64,000 nt of DNA from Emmonsiellopsis sp. PD_33 (GCA_032988165.1 JANTQF010000057.1:62001-126000), one strand, 5' to 3'. Shown: positions 10,701 to 24,276, counted from the stretch's first letter. Program-made: numbers and translations. Notes: generated by a model not told the origin, from the sequence alone.

Positions 10701-11675
10701 TCAGGTAGGACAGCTAGTATACAACTCGCGGACGCTCCCATGATTATATTTGAATAGGGACTCGTCAAACTTTCGACCCACGACGTGACTCCGCCAAAAC
10801 GGATCCTCTGATGATTCCCCAGTCCCCAGATCCGCCCAACAGACAATACGAGCCTTATCTTTCTCAACAAGAATCGAAATATCTGTTGGACATTGATCAC
10901 AAGAAAAGAACCTAGGCCGTGGGTCCTGTTGATCCCTTAGACTATGGAAAGCTTGTCGAACTGCTTCAGCAAAAGGATTTTCAACCGGATCAGCTGGGTA
11001 CCGAAGCGTCGAATGAGGACAAAACATCAATGGCATTTTGCATAATGACTCAAAGCAATAGGGCTCTGATCCAGCAGAGAATATGCAGCTTGCCATTAAG
11101 ATATACCGATTCAGTACCACTCTTGGTTCCCCAATAAATTTAAATCCCCAATTTGGGTAGTTGTTTTCGTATTTTCGCAGAAGCCTTTCGCAATAATGTT
11201 GGGGGCTTGTGTTCATACGGGTGTGCTTGGTTGCCAAATTAACATGACGGAATGCAGTCCGTATGAAGCCAACAGAATAAGTGTTATCCCAAAATTCAGA
11301 CCATGCACACGGTCTGTCAGATTTTACCATCAACTTATCGTCGTTTGCCGGAAAATCCGTGCAATCTATGCGATGCAAGGCGTTGCAGATCACGCACAGA
11401 TATTGATCTGGCAAGAGGTTTCCCAACTCAGTCAATACGTTCAAGCGCTGATTCGGGGTAGTTTGCCGCAGAGCTGTAAAGGACCTTTTGTGCATTTCGT
11501 ACCAAAGTGCTCTGCAAGTTTGGGAGAGCAGGATCTTGGATGATAACGGCAGTTCATCGAATATAAGGTAAATGATGTCCAAGGGAAGATCCAAAAACCG
11601 TGAAACCTGCTGCACGGGCGACCTCCACAGGCGGGCGACGCGGGAAAAAAAGCTCGTGAGCACCGGATAGTCCAT
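10701..11675 (-). CDS. F-box protein
   Basis: Single-exon gene of 324 residues. Residues about 25-65 (SRFLDLPLDIIYLIFDELPLS...LLSQTCRALWYEM) are an F-box, the Skp1-binding module of SCF ubiquitin ligases, with the usual LP..I...I...L pattern. The rest resembles the C-terminal half of the lineage-expanded F-box proteins of Eurotiomycetes: a pair of Cys (YLCVICNALHRIDC), a middle segment rich in aromatic residues, and an ending with FFSCDQCPTDI and a FWRSHV block. No LRR or WD repeats are visible, so the target-recognition part is of unknown type. It probably recruits a substrate to an SCF complex. Confidence 0.85.
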   Translation of the reverse strand: MDYPVLTSFFSRVARLWRSPVQQVSRFLDLPLDIIYLIFDELPLSSKILLSQTCRALWYEMHKRSFTALRQTTPNQRLNVLTELGNLLPDQYLCVICNALHRIDCTDFPANDDKLMVKSDRPCAWSEFWDNTYSVGFIRTAFRHVNLATKHTRMNTSPQHYCERLLRKYENNYPNWGFKFIGEPRVVLNRYILMASCIFSAGSEPYCFESLCKMPLMFCPHSTLRYPADPVENPFAEAVRQAFHSLRDQQDPRPRFFSCDQCPTDISILVEKDKARIVCWADLGTGESSEDPFWRSHVVGRKFDESLFKYNHGSVRELYTSCPT

Positions 11676-12231
11676 CTCTCGTCAGGCGGTTCAATAGATA
11701 GCGTATATTTGACGGTCTGCCAGGTAAATATAGGAAGTTGGAGGTGGAGGGTTGGTCCGGCTGGCTGGCGGGTTCTGCGGCTATTTGAGTCCAGCCTGGC
11801 TTCCCTCAACCTTAAATTTGCGGCTCATGACGCATGGACTGCACTAACTTAGTAATTTGGCGCTAAACCGCAATGGGAGGCGCTAAACCGCGTCTAACCA
11901 TCCCCAAGATTATGTTAAAAGGCTCCCTCATGTGCACGCAGAACAAACGTTTTAGTAAAAAAGAATCCATTTGGTATTCGATAAATTTAAAGTTCTTAAC
12001 CCTACGCGTCCTAAGCAACTGTTAATAATATCCATCCGCACCCATCTATCTTCTAAAACCCCCCCAAAAAAGCCTACAAAATAGCAAAAGCTAGGCCCGG
12101 AAAAAACAAACCTGTGTCCCTAACCTTCCCCCCTAATTTCTTTTTAAAATATCCTATTATCCTCCATACATCAACCAAAAAACCCCAGCCACCAAAACCC
12201 CTTATAGCCAGCCATCCCAGCCAAACACCCT
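11676..12231. promoter_or_regulatory. Promoter of the F-box gene and 3' flank of AMP deaminase
   Basis: Upstream of the minus-strand F-box gene, the 13-mer GGCGCTAAACCGC occurs twice as a direct repeat at 11859-11871 and 11879-11891, exactly 20 bases apart (about two helical turns), a common arrangement for paired factor sites. Beyond 12000 the sequence is C/A-rich, probably the trailer of the AMP deaminase gene that ends at 12232. No gene is seen. Confidence 0.35.
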
Positions 12232-15200
12232 CTAAATATGCCCATCATCCTCAAACGCCTCCCCCTCACCATGAAAATATTCCTGCTCCTCCCTCCGCTG
12301 CCCTCTCCACTCCCACTCCCCATCTCCATCTCCATGCTTCTCCCCCGCATCATGATCAGAGTGAACCCCCTCATCCTCATCCTCATCCTCATGGCCAAAC
12401 CGGAACCCATTCCCGTTCCCGTCCCCCCTATCAGCCTTCCTACCGCCGTCTTGCTGTAGCCCACTCCCGTCCGCGTCCGCCGCGTCACCGGCGCCATCAC
12501 CAACGGCCGTTCCCGTCCCTCTCCTCACGTGCGCATGCACAATCCCCGGGAAGATCCGCTGCTCGTGGAAACTTGACGGCATGGCGTTCATAACCGGGCT
12601 GCTGGCGAGCGGGGTGGGGAAGTCCTGAGGCGAGGTTCCAATGTTCGCGGCAGGGGGGTTGGACAGGAGGGAGGCGGATCGGTTTATGCGGGTGGCGGAT
12701 CGAGAGGGTGTTGCTGGGCCCGGGACGGTTGTTGGGGGTGGGTGTTGTTGTGGGTGGTGGGATTGGGCGTATAGGTCTGTGCTGGAGTGGGAGGTTGGGA
12801 AGCGGGCGGTGTGGGTTGGGTAGTTGGGGGCTGAGGGGTTGGGTTGCATTGGGATGGCGGGGTGGGGGAGGGAGGAGTCGGGGATTTGGCCTGTATGTTT
12901 TGTCAGTGGCTGAGTAGGAGATGACAGTGTGGCGTGCGTGATAGAAATTTTGCGTACCTACTGGAATCGAGGATGCCGGGGGGTTACTCTTCTGCAGGGA
13001 CGGCGTTCGTCGTAGACCCTGAGCGGGTGTTGAAATCGAAGAGTATCTGTCGATTCTATGCAGACAGTGCGAGTCAGCAAATTATTCCAATGTGCATGAA
13101 GGAGGGAACTAGGACTTACAAAGACAGCTCCCCCAACAACGTCTCATGCCGAAACTGCTCCCGAATATCCGGCACATTACTCTTCGCCACATTATTCCCT
13201 TCCACCCCTGGAAGATGGCATGTCGGACCCAGCCACCGATGCTTCAAGGACAGCTCGAACCCGCACTGATCAACGGAATGCTTCGCCAACTCACACATGT
13301 CCACAGCACTAAATTTGTAGATCTGCGCTGCAACTGAATACTCCTCGATCAACGGCTCCTTGGTAAACGCGAACTGCAAGGGATCATCAGTCGATAGAGA
13401 GACGTTTAAGCCGCGCTTGAAAAAGTTTGCGAACGGATTCTTATCGTAGGTGAGGAACAGGGCATTGTTGCTCAGCGGCGACATGGCAATGCCGATCTGG
13501 TCGAGGTAAAACACGTATTGCAGAAGTGGGACCTTCCGCAGTAAGATGCCGTGGCTAATTCCATAGCAGCAGAGTGCCGCAGCAGCCAAGTGATCTGGAT
13601 CCCCAGCTTCACCGCAGTGAGGCCGGAGTACAAACGTGTTGAATCCGCGGTGCTTCCGCCAGCTATTCAACGAAGCCATATTGGCAAACATGAAGTAGAT
13701 CCAGTAGCTGTACGGCGGGTTCTGTTTGGTATTCCACTGTTTGGGAATTGGGAACTTTCTGTACAAACGACGCTCTGCTTTGCTCTCATCGTCGACACTG
13801 TCAAAACCAACCACCCGTTGAAGGAAGACGTGGAGCTTTGGATGACTAGATGGGTCCTTTGTCACCTCGAATAATGGCTGAAAGACGTTCTTGATGACTT
13901 GCTCAAAGTCTTGCATCATGCCGCTAGACTTGTAAACATCGTAGAGTCGGGGGATTTGAATAAGCCAGCGGATATTGGGCGAGTACAGCTTGTTATCGAC
14001 GACCCAAGCCGCCAATTTATCCCACTCGTCTATCGATCGTCCGTAAATCGATATGCGCCATTCTACCATCTGATATTTACTAGACTCAAGATCCGAGATG
14101 ACTTCCTTGGTGATCTCGGCAAGGTAGCGACCCTTGATATAGTTGTCGGTCTTGAGGAAGATCTCTCGTAGACGCGATTCGCCGACGGGATTGTATTTTA
14201 GATTGAATTTGTCGAAGCGGTGGAAGGAATCTTTGTGCGCCTGCCACATTGAATACATCGTCAGCTATGTGAAAAACTGCAGGTAGGACGTAAAACTTAC
14301 ATGCATATCAAGAGTATCAATACTCAAATCATACGCGGTCAGATTGATACTTTCAAACACCTCTTTCAGCGTCAAGTGCTTCCCATCTCTATATAGGACC
14401 ACCTCATCCGGTGCCTTCTTGATCTTACTCTTAATGAAGCGAAGCAAATGCTTCTGGTTCATACACGCCGAGTGGTGAACGTGGGTATCCACCTTTCTGA
14501 CGTTATAAAAATCTCTATGGGGCACCTTCTTGCTGTCTGCCATCTCCTGGTATTCATTGAGCAAGGAATGAAGTTGGAATTTCCCTTCTAGATAGGTCAA
14601 GCGTTTGAAAGCAAAGCTCTTCGTCGGGCCGTCGGTGGACACGTCAATGAATGCATCTAGATCCATGTAGAAATCCCGGAGCGAAGGGACGTGCACGATG
14701 GGCTGCTTGAGTTTACAAGCTTCGTCGGTCTCGTAGACCTGATAGACGCTGTTCTCGTCTAATTCAAACGTCATTTGCGAGGCCTCTGGCAACGGCAGTA
14801 GATCATTCATATCAAAATCTTCTCCAATATCTTGACCAAGTTTCCGCCTCTTTCGAACAGGAGACGGTGGGACGGTCTCATTCTCCGGACGTGTTGGAGT
14901 ACGATGGGACGCGCCCATCACCATGCTATTCGACATGCTACCAGCATTAGGCCATTCCTTCTCTTCATCCCACGCCGGTTCAGGCGGCGCTGGGTATATA
15001 TTCCAACCGGGGTCATCCCTCGGATTATCCGTAGACCCCTGTAGCGACAAACGAATATATTTCTGCCTCTTATCTATCAGTCCCTGAATCTTGCGACAAA
15101 TAATGCTCAACTCAGTCGTAATCGCATCCTCGCTAGGAGCAAACCCGCCCTGACCTTGCCCAATGCCAATCCCGGCACCGGCCCCGTGTATCCCCTCCGT

Positions 15201-15878
15201 AGCAAGAAATTGCGGCTTATGATCGTGGGGAAGAGAGGGAGGCAGCGCATGGTTTCGAACTGATTGGTCCGCCATCGCGAAACTATCTCCACCTCTACGT
15301 AGTGTGCCCTGCGCCTGTGGCGATATGGTCGGACTGTATCCCGAGCGAGTTTCTGGCACAAACGGCCTGCCATGAGCCGGCAGTCCATGGCTCTGACTGC
15401 TCATGCGCGACGCTATGCTAGCTGTCCGGCTAAGGAACTCGCCATCACCGCCGCCTGGTGGAACCATTGGGAGGGTGGTCGATCGTGAAGACAAGACCGG
15501 ACTAACGGGATTTTCGCCGTCGCCTGTGTTTTTGGACTCGAGCTGATGACGCTGGTAGAAGAGTTTGGCCTCCGCGTGACTCAGGGATTTCTCGTACGCG
15601 TAGTCATACGTGGCGGTCCGCCGTTGTCTGTCTCGCGGGAGGATGGCTTGTGCCACATTGCCAGACAAAGAACTGTCGTCGTGGGGTCCGTCCTTCCCGT
15701 CCACCTCGTCGTTCAGCTGGGTGTCCATATTAGACGCACTGAGGGCAGAATTGTCTGCAGAACCGGGGGAATGGCTTGCGTTCGAGCCGTCCGAGTGGGA
15801 TGGGTAGCTGTGGGGATCGGGCTGTGGGAGCTTTGGATGGGAGGCGAGGGCAAATCCAGAGCCCGGTTGCTGAGCCAT
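12232..15878 (-). CDS. AMD1: AMP deaminase
   Basis: AMP deaminase (AMP to IMP plus ammonia), a cytosolic enzyme of the purine nucleotide cycle. Four exons: 15878-14301, 14240-13120, 13055-12958 and 12890-12232, giving 1,151 residues. The catalytic core is clear: [20 protein letters not shown] (metal-binding HxH), then [24 protein letters not shown], and the terminal active-site block [18 protein letters not shown] with the metal-ligand Asp. The first intron falls inside [13 protein letters not shown], the second inside LLGELSL/IDRY. The roughly 330-residue N-terminal region and the 270-residue tail are Ser/Pro/Gly-rich and look disordered. The tail ends in repeated acidic and Gly tracts ([13 protein letters not shown]). 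N-terminal extensions are usual in fungal AMP deaminases and may be regulatory. Confidence 0.95.
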
Positions 15879-17349
15879 AAGCTCACGCTACACGGCTTCT
15901 CTAATGGGTATATTAGTATCTCGGTTCCTTGGTGTCAAATGAGGTATTCATGTAGCTGGAGCAATAGCGCAGTGGTGGGAGTTGGAGCTCGAGGCAAGCT
16001 CACCAGCTTAAAAGTATATGGGCGACAGGTTGCGGGAGCTGAACAAGAGGCTAGGAATCAATTTCCCACAGTTAGGGGGATAGCTGCGAATAAATAGATC
16101 GGGTATAGGTGAGAGTTGGAGAAATCGGAGGTTTGCAGGAGGGGATGTTCGGCGACGGAAAAATTAAAGCGGCGGGTCAGCCGCATCTAGCCAGGGCCGC
16201 ATCAGGGGCAGTTTCCCGCCGATGTTACATCCCGCCAACTGCGTACTCGTTTACGGCAGGGTTCTACGCTCTTAAGGACAGGGAGATATCCTCGGATTGA
16301 GTTAGCGTGGGGTTTTTCTTTTGTCTTCATTTCTTCTTTGTATTCCGGAGGGTATCGGTTCATGCATGCTGGTAGGCTACAGTCCACCGCCATAGTCGAG
16401 CATAGTCGAGCAATAAAAATCAATCTCAAGCAATAACTCGTTTATATATGTCGATTAAATCTATCCAAACCTCATCGGAATACAAATATGCAGTCAGGCC
16501 AAATATAGAATAAACAGTCTAGTATTACAGCACCAATTAAACAAGCGGCTAGGATGACAACAATAATTAATCGTAGGAACAACGGCGACCAACAAAAAGA
16601 AAAAGAAAACAGGCTGGAGTGTCGAAAAGGTCAGTCCAAAAAACAACGGCTCTTCCAAAACAAAAAGAAAGGGGAAATGAACAGAAGATAATACAGGATA
16701 TGTGAGTTGGCACAAGTCAGATTGACAAGATATGAGAAGATGAAGCAGGGCCACCTTTCTGCAAATGCCAAAATGATGTGGCTGGAAACGCTGAAAACAT
16801 AAAGCTTTTGTTTTCTAAATTCCCAGTCCTTCGGATAGAAAATATTAGAAATCCGGGGATTTCCGCTCAAAACAAATTCGTACCACTACAGGACGATGCC
16901 AAAAAAAAAAAGAAAAGAAAAGAAAACCGACCGGAAAAGTGCCAAGCGGGAACCAGGAACTATCCGATTTAAGCACAAATTAAAAAAAAATTCGAGCAGT
17001 GAGAATGGAAAGCAACTCCCATAACGTAATAATCTTCCGTAGCTTGCACAGGGAAGACTATAAGTACAAAACCCAGAAAATTAGGAAAGATGAATAGAGT
17101 AAGGGTATGTTCCTCCCGTCCAGGTGAGAGAAGAATAATGAGAAACTTTTCGGTTTAACAGAATGGGGTCTGCAGTAATTTACTAGCAGAGAGACGGATG
17201 AAAAAAAAAATAAGATAGACAAATGTGTTCAAACACGCCACGATGTCGTATCAACATCTAGAACCCTCCCACTAAAGCTAACGTAAAGATAGCATCAGGG
17301 AAATATAAATGAAAGGGGTGCGCAAATAGGTGCAACAAGCTCCGCCTTG
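15879..17349. other. AMP deaminase promoter and trailer of the large F-box gene
   Basis: The part next to 15878 is the 5' leader and promoter of AMP deaminase (minus strand). The part near 17350 is the trailer of the next minus-strand gene, AT-richer and with A/T homopolymers (about 16,900-17,210). No gene is supported; the open frames here are short and contain homopolymers. Confidence 0.45.
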
Positions 17350-20300
17350 TTACCGATATCGGGAATGGCGAGGCATCGCACCGGGAGCGTTTTGGGGAAC
17401 TGAGTCGCCAGCATAATACTGCCCATGGTGTTCTAAAACAGGTTGCCGGGAGTAATCCATTTCATAGTCGACATATTCCGCGGGAGCCTCTCGCTGTACA
17501 GGACGTTCAATATAATATGCTCCAGCATTTTGATGCTCACGCGCACCAACTCTAACTGGAATGTACTCCATACTGCCATCGTAAGGCGGCTCAACGTATC
17601 TCGGCTCCTCGACGTACTGATAAGGTCCACGAGGCGGGACTCGGGTGTAGGAAACGGCGTGGTCGGTCGGGCCTCTGTCGAGGTACGGATCCGGAGAATG
17701 ACCGGTATAAACGGGACGTCGCGTTTTGGCTCTAGGGCTACGTTCGCGGTAGTAGGTCTGCTCTAGTGGGAGAGGGTCATGAACAACTGGAGATCGCGAA
17801 CGAGGACGGTGCGAACCGTGTCTTTGAGTTTGAGCTTCATACCGGTCAAACCGGCTGTGGGGGCGTCTTGCTTGATGGTCGGATTGGTGACGAGCATCTG
17901 AAAATCCAATGGGTTTCCTTCCATGACGGTAGTCACTTGGCTCTGGTGACCTCTCCTCAACATGTCTGGGAACGGAAATTCCGCCGTTCTCGAAATGCTC
18001 ATGCTTTGTATCCATTTCACGGAACCCCCCAGCCATTGGACTCCTGCCCCGATTCCAGCCGCCGTGCTGTTTACCGCGAGTGGGGGTTCCAGCCACGCTG
18101 CTTTCTGCGGTGCCACCGGAAGTCCCGTCTGGACGCCAGCGTCGATCGTCCGTGTCTGGTGCGTCAAGCCACTTCCCCCTGGGAGGTTCGTCGGCCCTAC
18201 GATCCGTGCCTCTTGAAGTCCCCTTTCTGTAGTCTTCATTTTCCTGGCCAGGGACAAAACTACTCAAAAATCGCTCCGCATCGGTCATCTCTTCGGGGGC
18301 AGCTCTTTCCGTACCAATCCCAATTTCTGGTACAGGTTTTGATTCTTCCACTTCACCATCTTCGGAAACATTCCTCAAAGGAGATCCCGGTTTCTGAGGC
18401 TCATTTCGTGGCTCACTAGCCCCAATGCCGGTGGATTGGGGAAACTCAGACTTGGGCAAGTGATCCCTGTACTGAGCGGGTGCTTTCGATGGTGGCCCAG
18501 CTTCACGATACCGTTGTCGATCGACAGGGGGAATATCTGTGTCTTCTGCGCCACTGGGATGGCCCCTATGGGTCCTCGTAGTAGGTGCGCCTCTATTTCC
18601 GTATGTTGTATTTTGTCCTCGTGCAGCATGTTTGTCCTCGGGAGAAATTATCGATGCTTGGCTTAGTTTTGAGCGATGAGTATCAGCTCGTCCGCGGTAT
18701 TGGTCCCTAACTGGTTCGATGAAGCCAGGGCGGTGGGGGTCATATTCATCTTCCTTGGGTGGATCCAAGGGTTTGTTGCTATCAGCTGTAGGGGAGTCCA
18801 CAAATCTGGGGAAATTATCAACAACTACTTCAATGCCCCGATTCGGGCTAGGTACAGTTGGTTTAGCATCAAGATACTTTTCCTCGGCAAATCTGCGATG
18901 GGCATTGTTACGGTAGGGGCGGTTAGACTGTCTGGCCTCACGGGTTTCCTTTTGCCGCTTATCGCTCAAGTTCGAGGTCGGGGTGTGGGTAGACGATGGG
19001 GGGGGAGGAAAGACCCAAGGAAATGCAAATGCGACTAATTGCATTTTGGTTTCGTCCATTCCGGGAGCATCGACAAGGGCAGCAATGATCGAATTGTCTG
19101 GAAGCGACAACATATCATCTTGCCATTCTAGCTTTGGGGTTTCAGCTCCAGGATGTGGTGCTATTGATTTGGGACGCTCGATATGCATGGACTGGAAGTG
19201 GCTGGCCAAAGCTGGGAGGGTATACATTTTGCGATCAGATCTTCCACCATCATTGTGATGCGGTCGTCCGGTAGCTTCGATATCACCGCACGCTTTGCAG
19301 ACCAGGCCACTTAGATTCCTTATGGGCTTCATTTGAGCATGGTTGTTCAACCCTTCAGCAAAAAGAGCCAACGGTGGCTCGCTCCCAAATCGGTCTACAA
19401 AGCGGGACACAACGTGTTGGATCAGAACATGAGCCCGGACACTATGCGGCAAGTCCCTAATACCAGAAGTTCCGTTCCAGACGCTACGGGCATTCTTGGC
19501 TATATCATCAAGCTGGACTTGGTGCATTCCAAATGCTTGGCTGTTAGGGTTTGAATTATGGGCCCCTGCTGCATGGCCACCCCTTCTTGATGGGTTTGAA
19601 TTGTTCGGATAAGGCGGGCCATATTGAGGTGGTCCGGATGTTGGTGGCGGATATGGAGGTGGCTGGTAACCCTGGGTCCTCGCGTCAGGTGTAGGATAAG
19701 GTGGCGGATATGCTTGTCCAGGATATGGCGAACCATACATTGGATTGGGGGGCTGAGGTGGTGCATATGGGTCGTAACCGCCATTTGGGGGGTAGCGAGG
19801 CTGAGGTTGAGAATAGGCAAAATTTGGTTGCTGAGGAGGATAGAATGGGGGAGCGGCCGGAGATGGCGGACGATATGGGCCGGATCCATAGGCGTATGGG
19901 GTCCCATAGGGAGTGCGGTTGTAAGGCCCAGGTGAAGCCTGTGGATATCCAGGTGCACCGTCAGGGTGATGGTGACCCTGATCCGGGCGGGGCATATATA
20001 TATGGCCATGCTGTTGATTGTAACCGTGCGGTTGCCCCATGATTGGTCGTGGCATCGCGTAGAAGAGGGCCTTAGCAGCCACAGGATCAGGATGGAAAGG
20101 CGGCTGTTCTGGCCACTCGGCCCGCCAGTGAACAACAACACTACCTAGGCTAAGCACATTGGTATGTTTCGCAGCATAGTGCTGCACAACGCCTTCGAAA
20201 CCATAGTACTTGGTATTATTCTCGCACCCATTGCAGAGGAATAGTTCCTTTTGAAACTTCTCTGTTAGCGGCTTGATTTTGGTGTCAAATATCCACTTCA

Positions 20301-22614
20301 TATTTTCCAGTATGAGCTTGCGAGTGGGTGGTGCACCAGGCGGATCTTCTGGAATGGGCTTTCCTGAATTGCGAGCACGGGCATCCTCCTGTGTCAGATC
20401 TCGATAAAATCGGTCCTTGACGTACATGAGTACATCAGCTGCAAATTTCGGACATTTCTCTTTGGTAACGCCGTCACCGCCACGCCACCCTTCGCGAATA
20501 ATTTCATCCGCGTACAACGCCATGCGATCGCGGATAGGCTTCTGGACTTCTTCCCATTCACGGTCAAGTTGCTCCTTGGCCTCCTTTAGTTGCGCGTCCT
20601 GGTGGCGGCGCTCTTCAGATTTGGCCTGAAGTAGTTGGTCCTGTTTCAGTCGGTCCTGTTCCCGACGTTCCGCAATATCCCGCTGAGATAGTAGTCTAGG
20701 TTTCAAAATCGCCCAATCACGGTCAGTGAACGGGTGAGGAATTTGTATGGCGGCAGAGAACGAATCCATGTGGCTCAAGACACCAAGAGTTAATGGGGGT
20801 ACAAGTGCTAGGCACCGTCGCTCAATCTCAGCTTTCCTATTTGCCTTGGCCTCATTGACTTCACGTAGACTGCGTTCAGTGCGGTGATGGGGTGTCGAGG
20901 TTGAAGGGGCTGAATGCTGATTGGAGTCTCGGCTCGAAGGGCGTTGGGGAAGCTTGGAACCTACAAAATAGATTAGTAAGACCATAATGTGAGAGGGATG
21001 ACTGTTAAATTGAAGCGGGGAAAGATGGAGATAAAGCAAAAACGTCGAAGCAACAAAAATATAGTCTTAGAGACTATGAAGGAGGATGGAAGAAGGAAGA
21101 GAAGAGAACAGCGACATGGATGCTCCTCGGCGTGGGCAGAAAAAAAAAGGGGAAATGTTCAATATCCATTCTGGTATGATCAAGTGTACGTATCGCGGGC
21201 CTTGTAATGCTTACCAGAACTGTTTGATGAAGTGGATGGGCTGTCCTGTCCGTTGGTACCTTTATCATTGGCGAGTGGCGTGGAATGACCAGAATGTGTA
21301 TCAATGGAAAGATTTTTCGCATCCAAGTCGGTGGAAGGTAAACCCAAAGACTGAGCGCGGTTGGCACGAGGAATTTCAAGGCTCTGAAGGCCACCAGATG
21401 CTTCCCATTGTTCCAAGCGAGCAGCATCAGCAAGTTTTTCCTTGCCGTTGTCTTCTAGACCTTTAATCCATTCCTCCGTAGTGGCAGGACCAAGGGATTT
21501 AACGTCCTCAAACTTGCGCCTCAGATCAGCAATATGAGGTTTAAAGAAATACTTGGTCAAGGCCATGCCCGGTGGTGGATTATTGCTCCGTAGGGTAATT
21601 GAGGAAGCGAAATGCATCGATGGTGTGAAAAATGCGAAAGGGAGCGAAGGTATCAGTAATGAGGGCAGATTAGAAGAAAGCAAAAGGTCCATTTCCTGCG
21701 CAAAAGTTAGTATATGACAAGATCAATGGAATGCACGGTAGACAAACCTTTTCGGATTTGGCTTGGATGCATTCTCCACATGATCGCACGCCGAAAGGCC
21801 AGATAATACGGGCTCCATCAAGGCCGGGACCGGCTTCCCATGGCGAATTATCGGACGGCGGGACTGGGGCATATTTGGCACAAAACTGGCAGGCGCTTCC
21901 ATAGACAAGTTTCCACATATCCAGCTCGTTCAAAAATGAAATTGGCCGTGGCATTCCCGGATGATAGGCTTTGCGTGATGCGGACCAGATGGAATCGGGA
22001 TTTATATATCTCAATGATCCCAAGGTCTGGGGATAGTCGGGAAATTCTGCCTCATTTGGAGCGAGAAGAGAGTTAAATACCTTGTTCACGCATAAAATCC
22101 GGCCGAGCGATGTGGGTGGAAGAAAGGTAAAAATGTGCTGCCATATTTCTCCGGGCAAATTGGATCTATCGAATGGGATTGCGCCTTGAGGGTGGGCGAT
22201 CTCCCGGGGTTGGGTCAAAAATCCACTGGGTTCAGTGGATTTGACGCGTTTGTTGCTTTTCTGGGGATATTCCATGGAGTTAGATCCCGCAGAACCCAGC
22301 GCGCGATTTTGGCCATTAAAATCGTCGACATAGGGTTGACTAGGGTCCATAGGCATTTCAAAGGCGTCTGTTGACCGTTTCCGCTTCCGGACCTGGTAGG
22401 ATGAGGTATGCTGGGTGCCTTCTTCAAATGCGGGGCCAGACATGGCAAGCTCTCCACGATTGGGGTCAGAATTATGATCCATTACCACGTGTTGTTGCCT
22501 CGTTGGGTCACTTCCGGAGTTATGTGTGGGGTCCCTTTGTTCCGAGTTGGCATCGGATGTATAGGGATCAAACGAGGAAGACCTAGAGCTAGTGGGCGAA
22601 GTGATATCTGGCAT
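17350..22614 (-). CDS. Very large F-box protein with two Cys/His finger-like motifs
   Basis: Three exons (22614-21748, 21695-21215, 20960-17350) join in phase to 1,652 residues. The start is the ATG at 22614 (MPDITSPTSSRSS), downstream of a hydrophobic upstream frame that looks like leader. An F-box lies at about residues 175-225 (LPGEIWQHIFTFLPPTSLGR, then VNKVFNSLL), followed by a Cys cluster (CQFCAKY, then CGECIQAK). A long charged helix, probably coiled coil, follows (DIAERREQDRLKQDQLL). Two finger-like patterns come later: CNGCENN...HYAAKH and CKACGDIE...HFQSMH. The Pro/Gly/Tyr-rich middle (QPQPRYPPNGGYDPYAPP) and the Arg/Ser/Asp-rich C-terminal 400 residues look disordered. The architecture is conserved in Eurotiomycetes as an F-box protein of unknown target; the RS-like tail hints at an RNA-linked or nuclear role (inference). 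Confidence 0.85.
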
Positions 22615-24276
22615 TGTTACCAACAACACCTGCGGTACAGGGCACGATTGGTAGGAAAAGGAATGCGAAGAAGGATAAAAACAATCAACCTCCCAGGGCA
22701 GAAGTCCTCTGTTGAGCAGACAGAAGAGCAAGGGCAGAAAGGAAGACACAGGCTCAGACGTGAATCAAGCAGACACAACAAGAGAAGAGGTCCATTTGGA
22801 GTCACCACGAGCCGAGCGAGGATAAGAGCAGAGACCAATCCGAAGGCACGTTAGCCGGCCCAAGGGCACTTGGACGGGACGCTTTGGGGAGGGTTAACCA
22901 AAGACGCGTAAAATGAGGCAACCAGGCAAACAAGGTCCTCCAGCACAGGCAGAGGGCTAGGGAGATGTTAAGCAGGACAAGGCACGAAAACAAAGTCCAA
23001 GTGGCAATAACGGATGCAGAGACAAAATGTGATGATTAGATCACAGATGGAGAACTGGCGAAATGTGTCTCTAGAAATATGGGGAGGAGGGGAGGAGCGG
23101 GAGCGGGAGAAAGCGAAGAATGGAGAGCTGCGAAAGGTGCACAGGAGCGCGACCAAGACTCGCGAGGGTAGCGATGCAGCGGCAAGAGAAGAGGCTGTGT
23201 GTAGCGGCAAGCCAGACTACACGAGATACTGAGGGTCTGGAGAGAGAGCTGGAGCTGGAGCTGGAGATGGAGATGGCGGGAGGTGAGATGTGATGAGATG
23301 TGGTGATGCGATGGGGAAAAACACGTCGAGCGAGAAGGCAAGGGAGGAGGCTGAAAATCGCCCAAACAGGACTAGGCCGGAGCGGGGTTGGTGCGGCCAC
23401 GCTTCACTCTTGCAGCCAATCAGAGGCCGTGTTGGGCAGCCATTCAAGGTCACGTGAGTTGGAATATCCCCCCTGGGCTGTTCCGATACGCGCATTTTCG
23501 CCCATTGTGCAGCGGCAAAATCCAGATATCTCGTAACCTCAGCGGTAACGGGACTCGCCCGCGCTGTAATTCTGCCGCCTGGAGTTGGCAGAGTCGTCAG
23601 CTTGCTGCCGTACGCAGAATTACGTCAGCTGCACAGCCTCTTTCCGAATACGCTGTTCTAATTGGTCAGGTATTGATTTGCGCCACAGTCGACCTGATTA
23701 CTCAGCGGACTGTGGCTGGTGATCCCCACCTTCGGCGTCCAGGTTCCTGCCAACCGCCGACATCAACAACTTCAACTCCAACTTCAGGACAACACGCCGT
23801 CTCCCGGGCAGAACCTCGAGCTCATTCCATTCCCGCTGGCCATTGCTGTCCACAATACACAGTTTTCTTTTTCTGTATGCTATTCTGTTCGTTTTCTTTG
23901 CATCCACATCATTGAACTGCCCATTCGTTTCTCAGCCGCCAGGATCTAAACGACCCCAACGCCACTAATTCCGCCCCAAGGCTCCCCTTCTTCCCCGTCC
24001 AAGGCAGATTAACAAGACTACAGCTTGCTGAACCATCCGGCTGCTATCTGGGGTATGTTCCTTTTCCCGCGTCTTGTATCGCATCATTCAGTATCCAGTG
24101 TGCGGAAACAGGGGGGTTCCGCATCATTGTTTCTGTCTATTGTTGCGCCCACATGGCATCCGATCATTAACTGACATCTGGCTGTCCTGGCCGCAGGTCG
24201 ACACCTCCTTACTCCCATCGATCCCCAACAATTACATTCCGTCCTCGGGATACACGCCATCCCGCCTATTACCGCC
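22615..24276. promoter_or_regulatory. Divergent promoter between the large F-box gene and ABP1
   Basis: About 1.66 kb between diverging genes. Visible sites are a CCAAT box at 23416-23420, a TCACGTGA palindrome (E-box) at 23450-23457, and an inverted CCAAT (ATTGG) near 23660. A purine-rich GGAGCT/GGAGAT tandem tract lies at about 23237-23275. From 23750 on, the sequence is a CT-rich leader of ABP1. Open frames on both strands here are mutually overlapping and have no domain. Confidence 0.45.

Noticed and set aside
12238..12917. Plus-strand frames opposite the AMP deaminase tail
   Set aside because: They are shadows of the low-complexity C-terminal exon.
15100..16097. Plus-strand frame of 183 codons overlapping the AMP deaminase start
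   Set aside because: No domain; it is antisense to the coding N-terminal region.
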